Shown here one piece after another: positions 15,447-27,966 of a stretch of DNA of 61,000 bases (its first letter is position 1; every line of letters begins with the position of its first letter). Both the position numbers and the translations under genes were made by a program. Source of the stretch: Neocallimastix lanati (nom. inval.) (Eukaryota > Neocallimastigomycota > Neocallimastigomycetes > Neocallimastigales > Neocallimastigaceae); NCBI GenBank assembly GCA_016946835.1, contig JACVTC010000085.1:664001-725000 (forward strand), in the 5' to 3' direction. Below the pieces are notes generated by a model. The model was not told the DNA's origin. It searched no databases and saw only the letters and a program-made list of their open reading frames with translations.

Positions 15447-16376
15447 TCAATTAGATTCATTTCTAATGATAATCTTGGCATTACTTTCCATAATAGAATC
15501 TTCAAGAATAATGTCTCCAACACTATCAACTGTAATACTTCCCGATTTGGGATTCTTAATAGATAAAACATGTCCATTAATAGTCGCTTCAACTTCTGAA
15601 TATTCAAAACTCAAATCTGTTCCTTCCATACTACAATTTATCATCTTTAAATTCTTACAGTAGCAAAGAGGTTGAGTTCCAATAATCTTACAATTAATTA
15701 ATGTTAAACCTTCGGAGAACCATGCTAAATATTCTCCTTTAATTGTTGAATTCTTAACTGTGACATTCTTACTATGCCAGAATGCATCTTTAGTATCAAG
15801 ATATGAATTAGTAATAGTCAAATTTTCCATATATTGGAATGAATATTTTCCACTGAATCTTAAATTATTAATTTTAACATTATTAGTTCCAAAAAGCATA
15901 TATACTGAATTGATAGTACTATTATTAATTTCAATATCATTACATTTCCATCCAAATTCTTCTGAATTAATAGTACAATTATTTATCACTGTATTATGAC
16001 ATTCTCTTAAACATTTTACAGATTCCACTTTACATGAATCAATATAACCATCATTAGCATACCAAATTGGAGCTCTAGTCTTTTCATCTAAATTAGAATT
16101 CATTAAAACATATTTCTGACTATGCCATAAAGGATATCTCAATGAAAAATTACAAGAATCCACAATAACATTTCTTGATTCCTTTAAAGAAGATTCACCA
16201 TCTCTTGGACCAGCGAAAGTACAATTCTTTATATGAGTATCTTTTAGATTATAGAGAGCTCTTTCTTCATCATAAGTTTCATTTTCAATCACATTCATTG
16301 TTTTCAATTGAGGTTGTTGCACCTTGAAAATATTTTGAGCTTGTAAATTTAAATTATTTTGAGCGATTTCAATCAT
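15447..16376 (-). CDS. DUF3737-type beta-helix protein, copy 1
   Basis: Intronless 309-residue protein of the DUF3737 kind, known mostly from bacteria; function unknown. Rungs of about 20 residues ending in N-x-T/S-[IFL] or similar (KNCTF, DSCNF, NNCTI, NNSTI, TNSYL, KNSTI, INCKI, INCSM) indicate a right-handed beta-helix, a fold often used for binding or cleaving polysaccharides. Family signatures: YDEERALYN (35-43), AGPRDGES (55-62), RYPLWH, EEFGWKC, TKDAFWHSKN, IIGTQPLCY, LSFEYSEV and KNPKSG. No signal peptide or membrane segment, so cytoplasmic. Start is the ATG in TAAAAATGATTGAA. It forms a divergent pair with copy 2, 2.1 kb away. Variable residues: E33, L44, R58, V70, I304. Bacterial origin is inferred from the family and the lack of introns. 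Confidence 0.88.
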   Translation of the reverse strand: MIEIAQNNLNLQAQNIFKVQQPQLKTMNVIENETYDEERALYNLKDTHIKNCTFAGPRDGESSLKESRNVIVDSCNFSLRYPLWHSQKYVLMNSNLDEKTRAPIWYANDGYIDSCKVESVKCLRECHNTVINNCTINSEEFGWKCNDIEINNSTINSVYMLFGTNNVKINNLRFSGKYSFQYMENLTITNSYLDTKDAFWHSKNVTVKNSTIKGEYLAWFSEGLTLINCKIIGTQPLCYCKNLKMINCSMEGTDLSFEYSEVEATINGHVLSIKNPKSGSITVDSVGDIILEDSIMESNAKIIIRNESN

Positions 16377-16596
16377 TTTTATTACTTTACTTCACTTTAA
16401 AATTATAACTTTTACTGTTAATATAGATTTAAAATTTTTAAAAAATTTATTTTTTAAAGAAAAAATAATTTTAAAATTATCTTTGGTTTAGTCAATAATC
16501 CTTTTATTTTTAAATATATAAATAAATATATGTTTGAAAAAAAATTAAATTCAAGAAAAAAAAAAAAATGAAAGTATTTATACTTTTTTCTTTTTT

Positions 16597-16627
<31 letters not shown>

Positions 16628-16743
16628 AATATAATACAATAATATATAAATAATATTTCAATCTAAATATAGATTGAAATAATTTAATATTAATAAAATC
16701 TACTTAACACATCCGAAAAAAAAGTATTAATAATTATTAAAAA

Positions 16744-16759
16744 TGGATTAAAATCCGCA
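16744..16759 (-). promoter_or_regulatory. 16-bp shared upstream motif and TATA box, copy 1
   Basis: In gene direction the motif reads TGCGGATTTTAATCCA, about 370 bp before the ATG. A TATA element GTATAAATAC follows at 16,574-16,583 (about 200 bp before the ATG). A CCAAT-type GATTGG lies near 16,797, shared with copies 4 and 5. Confidence 0.6.
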
Positions 16760-18062
16760 TATTAAATAATTAATCTAAATTTGACTTAATCTTCTGATTG
16801 GGTGATTTAATTTAATACTTTAAATATAGATATCAATTTAATATATTATAAAATATAAATTAATATATATTAACCGATAATTAAAATAGAAATCAATTAT
16901 TTTTGTTATTTTCGTCAAATAAATCTGATAGAAATTAAAATTTTTTTTTTCCTTTTCTTAATATTAATTGAATTAATAAATATTAAAAAGATTAGATTAA
17001 ATTTATATACATTATGACTAATTCTTTTTTTTAATTGTTAATAATATTAAAAATAATTGAAATGAAATTGTTTCTATCATTCATAATCTTTCATTTCAAT
17101 CTTTTTCTTCTTTTTTTTTTTTTTTTGGCTTTACTATTTTATAATCAATAAAAACGAAATATATTTCTTATTATATCAAATTAATTATAATAAATAAATT
17201 TCATTTTGAATAATTTATACATATTTACAAAGTATTATTCAGAATTTAAAGTGAATAATTATTTATAATTATTATCTCTTTATTTATTTATTTAATATAC
17301 CTTTTATTTATATTATTTTAAATATTTTAAATTTATATAATATAATTAGAATTGTAGTTCAAGTTTTAATAAACAAACAGAAAAAAAAAGATTACTTCTA
17401 AATATAAATATGTATATAATAAATAAATATTTATATTTAGCATTAGAACAAAGAAATATTTTTTTAATAATAATAATAAGTGGATTAAATAAAAAAATTA
17501 CTATAATAGTAACTAATCTAGATTTTCTTTAAAGGAAATTTTCTTTATTTATATATTTTATAATATCGATTTATTTTAATTATAATGAACAAAACAAAAA
17601 AACTATATAAAAATACTAATAATATTTTATTATAATTTAATTTAATATATTTTATTATATTCGTAAAGATTATTGATTAAACTATTTAAAATGTAATCAA
17701 ATATATTGTATTAATATAAATTAAGATATATTTTATTATCTAATTAGTAGTTCATAATTAATATGATCTATTAGTCTTTTTGTTAATACTTATTAATTGT
17801 TATTTTTATTTTGTTTTATTTAATATGTTATTCTAATTATGGAATTAAAAAATATTTATATATCTATTTTTTATATTATATAAACATAATGAGTAATTAT
17901 GATACAATTTTTATTATTTTTAGTATTTAAATGATTTTTTTTTTTTTTTATAAAGTTTTTTGAAATTACTTTTATTTTTATTATTATTTTTATTATTATT
18001 TTTATTATTATTTTTTCTATTCTTTTAATTATTATATTTACTGTATTTTTAATACTTCTTTT

Positions 18063-18078
18063 TGCGGATCTTAATCCA
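18063..18078 (+). promoter_or_regulatory. 16-bp shared upstream motif and TATA box, copy 2
   Basis: TGCGGATCTTAATCCA, about 380 bp before the ATG. TATA element ATATAAATAT at about 18,315-18,324. A further element ATAATGAGTAATTATGATA sits at about 17,886-17,904. Confidence 0.6.
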
Positions 18079-18458
18079 TTAATGATTAATTCTTTTCCAT
18101 CATATATTATATATAATAAATATATTATATAATTAATTAATTATTAATTATTATTATAAATTAAGTTTATGAAAAAAAATTTTTTATTATTATTATTAAT
18201 AATAAAGAAGAATTAAGAAATAAATTTATCCATGAAAGTTATTTATAGTATTTAATAAATAAATAATATTTATTCTTAAATTTTATTTATTTAGTTTTAA
18301 TGAAAAAAAAAAAAATATAAATATCTCCATTTTTTCTTTAAAATTCAAAATTCATTCTTCAAAATTTATTAAATTTATTTAAATATAAAGCTTATATTTA
18401 ATTATTTTATAATAATAATAAATAATTTATTTATTTGAAAAAAGAAAAGTTATTAAAA

Positions 18459-19388
18459 ATGATTGAAATCGCTCAAAATAATTTAAATTTACAAGCTCAA
18501 AATATTTTCAAGGTGCAACAACCTCAGTTGAAAACAATGAATGTGATTGAAAATAAAACTTATGATGAAGAAAGAGCTCTCTATAATCTAAAAGATACTC
18601 ATATAAAGAATTGTACTTTCGCTGGTCCAAGAGATGGTGAATCTTCTTTAAAGGAATCAAGAAATATTATTGTGGATTCTTGTAATTTTTCTTTAAGATA
18701 TCCTTTATGGCATAGTCAGAAATATGTTTTAATGAATTCTAATTTAGATGAAAAGACTAGAGCTCCAATTTGGTATGCTAATGATGGTTATATTGATTCA
18801 TGTAAAGTGGAATCTGTAAAATGTTTAAGAGAATGTCATAATACAGTGATAAATAATTGTACTATTAATTCAGAAGAATTTGGATGGAAATGTAATGATA
18901 TTGAAATTAATAATAGTACTATTAATTCAGTATATATGCTTTTTGGAACAAATAATGTTAAAATTAATAATTTAAGATTCAGTGGAAAATATTCATTCCA
19001 ATATATGGAAAATTTGACTATTACTAATTCATATCTTGATACTAAAGATGCATTCTGGCATAGTAAGAATGTCACAGTTAAGAATTCAACGATTAAAGGA
19101 GAATATTTAGCATGGTTCTCTGAAGGTTTAACATTAATTAATTGTAAGATTATTGGAACTCAACCTCTTTGCTACTGTAAGAATTTAAAGATGATAAATT
19201 GTAGTATGGAAGGAACAGATTTGAGTTTTGAATATTCAGAAGTTGAAGCGACTATTAATGGACATGTTTTATCTATTAAGAATCCCAAGTCGGGAAGTAT
19301 TACAGTTGATAGTGTTGGAGACATTATTCTTGAAGATTCTATTATGGAAAGTAATGCCAAGATTATCATTAGAAATGAATCTAATTGA
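18459..19388 (+). CDS. DUF3737-type beta-helix protein, copy 2
   Basis: 309 residues, nearly identical to copy 1. The frame is open upstream to a TTG at 18,435, but the ATG at 18,459 matches every other copy and is the start. Variable residues: K33, L44, R58, I70, I304. Its upstream region is of the type shared with copy 3 (and in part copy 6), while its 3' flank is shared with copies 1 and 5, including AAAATTATACCCATTAA at about 19,426-19,442. Head-to-head with copy 1 and tail-to-tail with copy 3. Confidence 0.88.
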   Translation: MIEIAQNNLNLQAQNIFKVQQPQLKTMNVIENKTYDEERALYNLKDTHIKNCTFAGPRDGESSLKESRNIIVDSCNFSLRYPLWHSQKYVLMNSNLDEKTRAPIWYANDGYIDSCKVESVKCLRECHNTVINNCTINSEEFGWKCNDIEINNSTINSVYMLFGTNNVKINNLRFSGKYSFQYMENLTITNSYLDTKDAFWHSKNVTVKNSTIKGEYLAWFSEGLTLINCKIIGTQPLCYCKNLKMINCSMEGTDLSFEYSEVEATINGHVLSIKNPKSGSITVDSVGDIILEDSIMESNAKIIIRNESN

Positions 19389-20524
19389 TTTTATTGAAAA
19401 TTATATTATTAGATTCATTGAATAATAAAATTATACCCATTAATAGACATATTAAATTATTATTAATGAATCTAAATAATAGTATATATAATTAATTGAT
19501 GATGGCTTATAAAAGTAGTATTGCTAAATGATAATTTAAATTAGCTATTTAATAAAAATTGAAAATATATAACAAGATAAAATATGATATTTAAAATTAG
19601 AAAATCATAAGTTTTTAAATGTTTAATCTATTAACAAAATGTATTATATTTATATTATATTTATTTATTTCTAAATGATTATATAATTGTAATTTGATAT
19701 TTTTATTATTGTATTTTTTAAATACTAGTTGTATAAATGAAAACTTATTAATTAGACAATTAAATAATAATGAATATAAACAAATAAAAAAAAATAAAAT
19801 AAAATTATAATAAAAATAACAATCATGTACTTTTAAATATATATTATGCTTAAGTTGAAATAAAATTTTCTTATTTTTGAACTATTAATAATCTAATATA
19901 AATTAAAACTCTGTGTTTTATTTAGTAATATAAGCAAGGGCATATTTAATAGCAATAAAGTAAAATAATTCTAAAATTCTAAAATTCAATAAATTTATTT
20001 AGTGATTAATAATTGTTATTTATGTTTTTTGTAGTTTATTAAAAACTTTTAATTAAATATGATTTTATAATTTTATAAAATTATTCATAATTTTTTATAA
20101 GTAGTTTTAAAAAATATTTAATATTGCATTTTTTTTATTATTATTATTATATTATTATATTATTATTATTATTATAATAATATTGAATTATTTAAACTTA
20201 TAAGACATCTAATATGTTATATTTATTTATTATATATTTTATTTAATTATTTATTAGTAAATATATTTAATCTTAAAAATAAAATATTTTTCAAAACAAA
20301 AAAAGCATATAAATTATTTTTGTATGTTATAATTTATATATAGATATTATATAATAAATAATCAATAAATAATAATAATTAATGATAAATAATAAATAAT
20401 AATAAAAAATAATAATAAATAATAATAAATAATAAATAATGATAAATAATTAATAATTAATAATTAATAAATAGTAATTAATATTTTTTAATGAAATATA
20501 GATTTGTATAAAATAGAATATTAA

Positions 20525-20578
<54 letters not shown>

Positions 20579-21557
20579 AACAAAGAAGATGATAATAGTA
20601 TAAAGAAAATTCGTAGATGATTTAGATTTTGATTTATTAAATAATATTAATATAAATATTATGGCTCATAAACTACATATATAGTAAAAAAAAAATTAAT
20701 TTGTAGATAAATATTTGCATTTAACAAATGAATAATTATTTAATTTGGTAACTAATAAATATTGTTAACATTTAACTTAAAATTTTATTTTAGTTTATAT
20801 TTATGACCAATATTCATAAATATAAATTAAAATAAAATTTTAACATAAAGAAATTCTTTTAATGTTATTATTTTATAAATAAAAATACGAAATATTAGTT
20901 AATAGTTCTTAATTTCAAAAAAAAAAAAAAAAAAATTAAACTTTTATATATATAATTTTATTAAATTGTACTATATTATTATATTATTGTTTTTTTTATT
21001 ATATTTTATTATTTCTTGTTATTTATATCTTTTTTTATAGTATTTAATTTTCTAATATACATTGAAATTTATAAATATTAATATATATTAATTTATTAAT
21101 AATAATTTTTTATTATACGATGAGTTTAATTTAAAAAAATATGTAATTTCTATAATTTATTTATTCTATTAGTAATATGTAATTATTATAGATAATTATC
21201 GAGTGAAACACTTTTAATAAGATTATTTTAATTGAAAATATAAAACAAGATTATTATAATAATTAAATGGGAATAATTATTAATATATTATAATTTATAT
21301 ATATAATAACTTAGATAGTGCTATTTAAAATATTTTATTATTTAAAAGTACTTATATATACTTATTGATTTAACATAATAAATACTTTTATGTAATTTTT
21401 ATATATGTGTAAAAAATTTACATTAAACTATCCAGAAAATAACAAATATTAAAAAAATCACTTTTTTTTAACAAAACAAACATTTTTATGTTTTTTTTTT
21501 TATATTCTCATAAAAGATTTATTTTAAAGTATCAAAAAAAAATAAAAAAAAAAATAA

Positions 21558-21590
<33 letters not shown>

Positions 21591-21684
21591 AATAAATATT
21601 AAAAATCCAACTTTTCTATGTTATATAAATATTTTTATTAATTTAGTAAACTTTATTTTTAATAATCTATACATTTTCATTTAT

Positions 21685-21747
<63 letters not shown>

Positions 21748-22009
21748 ATTTTATTTTATTTTCTTTTGTTTTTTAATTAGATATTATTGATTTTATAGAT
21801 ATAAATTGAAATTATTTTAATGTTAAATATTTTTTTTAAAAAAAAAAAAAGAAATCAAAATTTACACAAAAAATTATAACTTATATATAATTATATTAAT
21901 ATTAATAGTTTTAATTAAATAAATAGTTGTTATTAATATTTAAATAAAAATAGCGTATATTTAATTAAGGGTATATATTTAAATTAATTGTATTAAATTT
22001 TCTAATTAT
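19389..22009. repeat. Convergent intergenic region copies 2/3, inverted copy of 26.1-28.0 kb
   Basis: No gene. Repeated inverted between copies 4 and 5: for example CTATCCAGAAAATAACAAAT near 21,428 against ATTATTTTCTGGATACC near 26,578. Contains a poly-A run of more than 40 at 20,530-20,575, AT dinucleotide repeats at 21,690-21,720 and AAT microsatellite near 21,560. Confidence 0.75.
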
Positions 22010-22939
22010 TTAATTAGATTCATTTCTAACAATAATTTTTGCATTACTTTCCATAATAGAATCTTCAAGAATAATATCTCCAACACTATCAACTGTAATA
22101 CTTCCCGATTTGGGATTCTTAATAGATAAAACATGTCCATTAATAGTCGCTTCAACTTCTGAATATTCAAAACTCAAATCTGTTCCTTCCATACTACAAT
22201 TTATCATCTTTAAATTCTTACAGTAGCAAAGAGGTTGAGTTCCAATAATCTTACAATTAATTAATGTTAAACCTTCAGAGAACCATGCTAAATATTCTCC
22301 TTTAATCGTTGAATTCTTAACTGTGACATTCTTACTATGCCAGAATGCATCTTTAGTATCAAGATATGAATTAGTAATAGTCAAATTTTCCATATATTGG
22401 AATGAATATTTTCCACTGAATCTTAAATTATTAATTTTAACATTATTTGTTCCAAAAAGCATATATACTGAATTAATAGTACTATTATTAATTTCAATAT
22501 CATTACATTTCCATCCAAATTCTTCTGAATTAATAGTACAATTATTAATCACTGTATTATGACATTCTCTTAAGCATTTTACAGATTCCACTTTACATGA
22601 ATCAATATAACCATCATTAGCATACCAAATTGGAGCTCTAGTCTTTTCATCTAAATTAGAATTCATTAAAACATATTTCTGACTATGCCATAAAGGATAT
22701 CTTAAAGAAAAATTACAAGAATCCACAATAATATTTCTTGATTCTTTTAAAGAAGATTCACCATCTCTTGGACCAGCGAAAGTACAATTCTTTATATGAG
22801 TATCTTTTACATTATAGAGAGCTCTTTCTTCATCATAAGTTTTATTTTCAATCACATTCATTGTTTTCAACTGAGGTTGTTGCACCTTGAAAATATTTTG
22901 AGCTTGTAAATTTAAATTATTTTGAGCGATTTCAATCAT
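22010..22939 (-). CDS. DUF3737-type beta-helix protein, copy 3
   Basis: 309 residues from the ATG at 22,939; in-frame codons continue to 22,963 but only from a non-ATG codon. Variable residues: K33, V44, R58, I70, V304. K33/I70 match copy 2, whose promoter type it shares; V44/V304 match copy 4, its divergent partner. The 3' flank (GGGTATATATTT at 21,969-21,980, about 30 bp past the stop) is shared only with copy 4. Confidence 0.88.
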   Translation of the reverse strand: MIEIAQNNLNLQAQNIFKVQQPQLKTMNVIENKTYDEERALYNVKDTHIKNCTFAGPRDGESSLKESRNIIVDSCNFSLRYPLWHSQKYVLMNSNLDEKTRAPIWYANDGYIDSCKVESVKCLRECHNTVINNCTINSEEFGWKCNDIEINNSTINSVYMLFGTNNVKINNLRFSGKYSFQYMENLTITNSYLDTKDAFWHSKNVTVKNSTIKGEYLAWFSEGLTLINCKIIGTQPLCYCKNLKMINCSMEGTDLSFEYSEVEATINGHVLSIKNPKSGSITVDSVGDIILEDSIMESNAKIIVRNESN

Positions 22940-23345
22940 TTTTAATAACTTTTCTTTTTTCAAATAAATAAATTATTTATTATTATTATAAAATAATTAA
23001 ATATAAACTTTATATTTAAATAAATTTATTAAATTTTGAAGAATGAATATTGAATTTTAAAGAAAAAATAGAGATATTTATATTTTTTTTTCATTAAAAC
23101 TAAATAAATAAAATATAAGAATAAAAATTATTTATTTATTATTTAATATTATTTTATTAAATACTATAAATAACTTTTATGGATAAATTTATTTCTTAAT
23201 TCTTCTTTATTATTAATAATAAAAAAAATTTTTTTTTTTCATAAACTTAATTTATAATAATAATTAATAATTAATTATTTATATAATATATTTATTATAT
23301 ATATTTATTATTTATAATATATGATGGAAAGGAATTATTCATTAA

Positions 23346-23361
23346 TGGATTAAGATCCGCA
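23346..23361 (-). promoter_or_regulatory. 16-bp shared upstream motif and TATA box, copy 3
   Basis: In gene direction TGCGGATCTTAATCCA, identical to copy 2, about 410 bp before the ATG. TATA element ATATAAATAT at about 23,074-23,083. The TGAGTAAT-containing element is at about 23,505-23,523. Confidence 0.6.
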
Positions 23362-24077
23362 AAAAGAAATATTAAAAGTACAGTAAATATAATAATTAAA
23401 AGAATGAAAAAAAAAAAATAATAATAATAATAATAAAAAGAAAAAACAGAAAACTTTATTAAAAATAAAAAATACCATTTAAATACTACAAATACTGAAA
23501 AATGTGTCATAATTACTCATTATGTATATATAATATAAAAAAGATATTTTTTTAATTCCATAATTAGAATAATATATTAAATATAACATATAACATAGTT
23601 AAATAATATCAATTGTTAAATAAGTATTATGATTTAGTTATAAAAATACTAATAGATCATATTAACTATTCACTACTAATTAGATAATAAAATATATCTT
23701 AATTTATATCTTCAATCAATATAATATATTTGATTACATTGTTAAATAGTTTAATAAATAGTATTTACGAATATAATAAAATATATTAAATTATAAATAA
23801 AAACATACTATATATTTTAATATTTTTATATAGTTTCTTTGTTTTGTTCATATATGATTAAAATGAATCATTATTATAAAATATATAAATAAAGAAAATT
23901 TCCTTTAAATAAAATTTTCTTTAAAGAAAATCCTTTTTTAAGATTAATTACTATTATAGTAATTTTTTTTATTTAATCCACTTTAAAGTAAACTTATTAC
24001 TACTATAAAAAAAAATTTTTTTTATTCTAATACTTGAAATAAGTATTTATTATATTTTTATTTACATTTAGAAGTGA

Positions 24078-24110
<33 letters not shown>

Positions 24111-24772
24111 ATTACTTATTTCTTGAACTATAATTTCTTATTATAAAATTTAAATTAAAAATATTTAAAATAATATATATAAAAGGAATTTTGAATAAAT
24201 AAATAAATAAATAAAATTATAATAATAATATATAATTATTAGCTGAATAATACTTTGTAAATGTTTAATTTTTCATCTAATCATTTTTATATACTAATAT
24301 AATTATTATAAATTATTTAATATGAAATTTATTTATTATAATTATTTTGATATATAAAGAAATATATTTCATTTTCATTAATTATAAAATGATAAAGCCA
24401 AAAAAAAAAAAAAAGAAAAGATAAAGATTGAAATGAAAGATTATGAAAAACAATTTCATCTTTCTTTCATTTCAATTATTTTTAACATTATTAACAATTA
24501 AAAAAAGTATTAGTCATAATGTATATAAATTTAATCTAATCTTTTAATATTTAATAATTCAATTAATATTAAGAAAAGGAAAAAAAAAATTTTTAATTTT
24601 TATCAGATTTATTTAATTTAAATAACAAAAATAATTGATTTCTATTTTAATTATCGGTTAATATATATGAATTTATATTTTATAATATATTAAATTGATA
24701 TCTATATATGAAAGTATTAAATTAAATCATCCAATCAGAAGATTAAGTTAAATTTATATTCATTATTTAATA

Positions 24773-24788
24773 TGCGGATTTTAATCCA
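24773..24788 (+). promoter_or_regulatory. 16-bp shared upstream motif and TATA box, copy 4
   Basis: TGCGGATTTTAATCCA, identical to copy 1, about 370 bp before the ATG. TATA element GTATAAATAC at 24,953-24,962. CCAATCAGAAGA lies at about 24,731-24,742. Confidence 0.6.
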
Positions 24789-24908
24789 TTTTTAATAATT
24801 ATTAATACTTTTTTCTCGGATATGTTAAGTAGATTTTATTAATATAATATTATTTCTATCTATATTTATATTGAAACTTTATTTATATATTATTGTATAA
24901 TATTAATA

Positions 24909-24949
<41 letters not shown>

Positions 24950-25155
24950 AAAGTATAAATACTTTCATTTTTTCTTGAATTTCATTTTTTTTCAAATATA
25001 TATTTAATTATAATATATTTAAAAATAAAAGGATTATTGACTAAATCAAAGATAATTTTAAAATTATTTATTCTTTAATAAATAAAATTTTTAAAAAATT
25101 TTAAATCTATAGTAATAGTTTTTGTTAAATTTTAAAGGGAAGTTAATTAATAAAA

Positions 25156-26085
25156 ATGATTGAAATCGCTCAAAATAATTTAAATTTACAAACTCAAAAT
25201 ATTTTCAAGGTGCAACAACCTCAATTGAAAACAATGAATGTAATCGAAAACGAAACTTATGATGAAGAAAGAGCTCTCTATAATGTAAAAGATACTCATA
25301 TAAAGAATTGTACTTTCGCTGGTCCAAGAGATGGTGAATCTTCTTTAAAGGAATCAAGAAATGTTATTGTGGATTCTTGTAATTTTTCTTTAAGATATCC
25401 TTTATGGCATAGTCAAAAATATGTTTTAATGAATTCTAATTTAGATGAAAAAACAAGAGCTCCAATTTGGTATGCTAATGATGGTTATATTGATTCATGT
25501 AAAGTGGAATCTGTAAAATGTTTAAGAGAATGTCATAATACAGTGATAAATAATTGTACTATTAATTCAGAAGAATTTGGATGGAAATGTAATGATATTG
25601 AAATTAATAATAGTACTATTAATTCAGTATATATGCTTTTTGGCACTAATAATGTTAAAATTAATAATTTAAGATTCAGTGGAAAATATTCATTCCAATA
25701 TATGGAAAATTTAACTATTACTAATTCATATCTTGATACTAAAGATGCATTCTGGCATAGTAAGAATGTCACAGTTAAGAATTCAACGATTAAAGGAGAA
25801 TATTTAGCATGGTTCTCTGAAGGTTTAACATTAATTAATTGTAAGATTATTGGAACTCAACCTCTTTGCTACTGTAAAAATTTAAAGATGATAAATTGTA
25901 GTATGGAAGGAACAGATTTATCTTTTGAATATTCAGAAGTTGAAGCGACTATTAATGGACATGTTTTATCTATTAAGAATCCCAAATCGGGAAGTATTAC
26001 AGTTGATAGTGTTGGAGAAATTATTCTTGAAGATTCCATAATGGAAAGCAATGCTAAGATTATTGTTAGAAATGAATCTAATTAA
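25156..26085 (+). CDS. DUF3737-type beta-helix protein, copy 4
   Basis: 309 residues. Variable residues: T13 (unique), E33, V44, R58, V70, V304, and VGEIIL where the others have VGDIIL. E33/V70 follow copy 1, whose promoter type it shares; V44 and V304 follow partner copy 3. The downstream element AAATATATACCCAT is at 26,115-26,128. Confidence 0.88.
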   Translation: MIEIAQNNLNLQTQNIFKVQQPQLKTMNVIENETYDEERALYNVKDTHIKNCTFAGPRDGESSLKESRNVIVDSCNFSLRYPLWHSQKYVLMNSNLDEKTRAPIWYANDGYIDSCKVESVKCLRECHNTVINNCTINSEEFGWKCNDIEINNSTINSVYMLFGTNNVKINNLRFSGKYSFQYMENLTITNSYLDTKDAFWHSKNVTVKNSTIKGEYLAWFSEGLTLINCKIIGTQPLCYCKNLKMINCSMEGTDLSFEYSEVEATINGHVLSIKNPKSGSITVDSVGEIILEDSIMESNAKIIVRNESN

Positions 26086-26327
26086 ATAATTAGCAAATTT
26101 AATACAATTAATTTAAATATATACCCATAGTTAAATATATGATATCCTTATTTAAATATTAATAACAATTATTTATTTAATTAAAACCATTAATATTAAT
26201 ATAATATTATATAAGTTATTTATAATTTTTATGTAAATTATGTTTTTTTTTAAAAAATATTTAACATTAAAATAATTTCAATTTTTATCTATAAAATCAA
26301 TAATATCTAATTAAAAAACAAAATAAA

Positions 26328-26362
<35 letters not shown>

Positions 26363-27966
26363 AAGAAAGATAAATGAAAAAGTATAGATTATTAAAAATA
26401 AAATTTAATAAATTAATAAAAATATTTATAAAACATAGAAAAGTTGGATTTTTAATATTTATTTATTTATTTTTTTTTTTTTTTGATACTTTAAAATAAA
26501 TCTTTTATGTGAATATAAAAAAAAAACATTAAATGTTTGTTTTGTTAAAAAAAAAGTCGAGTTTTTTAATATATTTATTATTTTCTGGATACCTTAGTAT
26601 TTAAAATAATAAAATATTTTAAATAGCACTTTCTAAATTATTGTATATATAAATTATAATATATTAATAATTATTCCTATTTAATCACTATTATAATCTT
26701 GTCTTATATTTTCAACTAAAATAATATTATTTAAAGTGTTTCACTCGATAATAATTACATATTGCTAATATAATGATAATTTAATTCAAAATATATTTGT
26801 TAAATAAATTATAGAAGTTATATATTTTTTTAAAATAAACGTATCGTATAATAAGAAGTTATTATAAATAGATTAAATTATATTAATATTTATAAATTTC
26901 AATGAAATATTAGATAATTAAATACTATAAAAAATATAAATAAAAAAAAAAAATAATAAAATAATAAAAAAGTAATAATATATTAATATAGTACAAAATA
27001 ATAAAATTATATGAATTTATTTTCTTATAATATAAATAATTTTTTTTTTTTTTTTTTTTTTTTTTTGAAAATAAAAAATATTGGCATATTAACTAATATT
27101 TTGTATCTTTATTTATAAAATTATAATATTTAAAGAATTTCTTTGTATTAAAATTTTCATTTTAATTAATAATCATGAATGTTGGTTATAATAAATAATA
27201 AAAATAATAAAAAAATTTAAAATAGAAGTAAATTGATAAGTTAAATATTAACAACAGTTATTAGTTTCCAAATTAAAAAATGATTTATTTGATAAAAGCA
27301 AAAATAGATTTACATATTAATTTTTTTTTATTATATATATAATTTATGAGCTATAAGTATTATTAATTCTATTTAGTAAATCAAATTCTAAATCATCGAC
27401 GAATTCGTGTTTTAAACAATTAATATTATCACATTTATAAAAAAAATAAAAAAAATGAAAAAAAAAAAAAAAAGTAGTAGAATTAAATACTTTAAGAGAT
27501 CTTTATTTCAATTTAAACATTATATACATATATAAAAATATTCAATTTTTATTTTTATTATAATTTATTTTATTTTTTTCATTTTTTTATATTCATTATT
27601 ATCTAATCATTTAGTTATTAAGATTTATTTATACAACTAAAAATAAAATATTAAAATAACAAATTACAATTATATAATCATTTATAAATAAATAAATAAC
27701 ATATAAATATAATACATTTTGTTAATAGATTAAACATTTAAAAACTTCTGATTTCTAATTTTAAATATCATATTTTATCCTATTATATATTTTCAATGTT
27801 TATTAAATATCTAATTTAAATTATCATTTAACAATACTACTTTTATAAGCCATCATCAATTAATTATATATACTATTATTTAGATTCATTAATAATAATT
27901 TAATATGTCTATTAATGGGTATAATTTTATTATTCAATGAATCTAATAATATAATTTTCAATAAAA
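26086..27966. repeat. Convergent intergenic region copies 4/5
   Basis: No gene. Inverted copy of the region between copies 2 and 3, somewhat shortened. Poly-A at 26,332-26,361 and poly-T at 27,043-27,066. Confidence 0.75.

Larger units (their letters stand above)
16377..18458. other. Divergent intergenic region copies 1/2 (type A to type B)
   Basis: No gene. Carries both promoters. It recurs inverted between copies 3 and 4: the block TTACTATAATAGTAA at about 17,498-17,512 reappears as its reverse counterpart near 23,948-23,963, flanked by the same GTGGATTAAAT/ATTTAATCCAC sequence. Confidence 0.75.
22940..25155. repeat. Divergent intergenic region copies 3/4 (type B to type A)
   Basis: No gene. 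Inverse of the copy 1/2 region, carrying both promoters. Contains a poly-T tract at about 24,080-24,109. Confidence 0.75.

Noticed and set aside
15760-15999. 79-residue antisense frame repeated in most DUF3737 copies
   Set aside because: It is conserved only because the sense gene is; no start context or promoter supports it.
18435-18458. Eight-residue N-terminal extension of DUF3737 copies 2 and 3
   Set aside because: It would start at TTG; the ATG at the position common to all copies is the better start.
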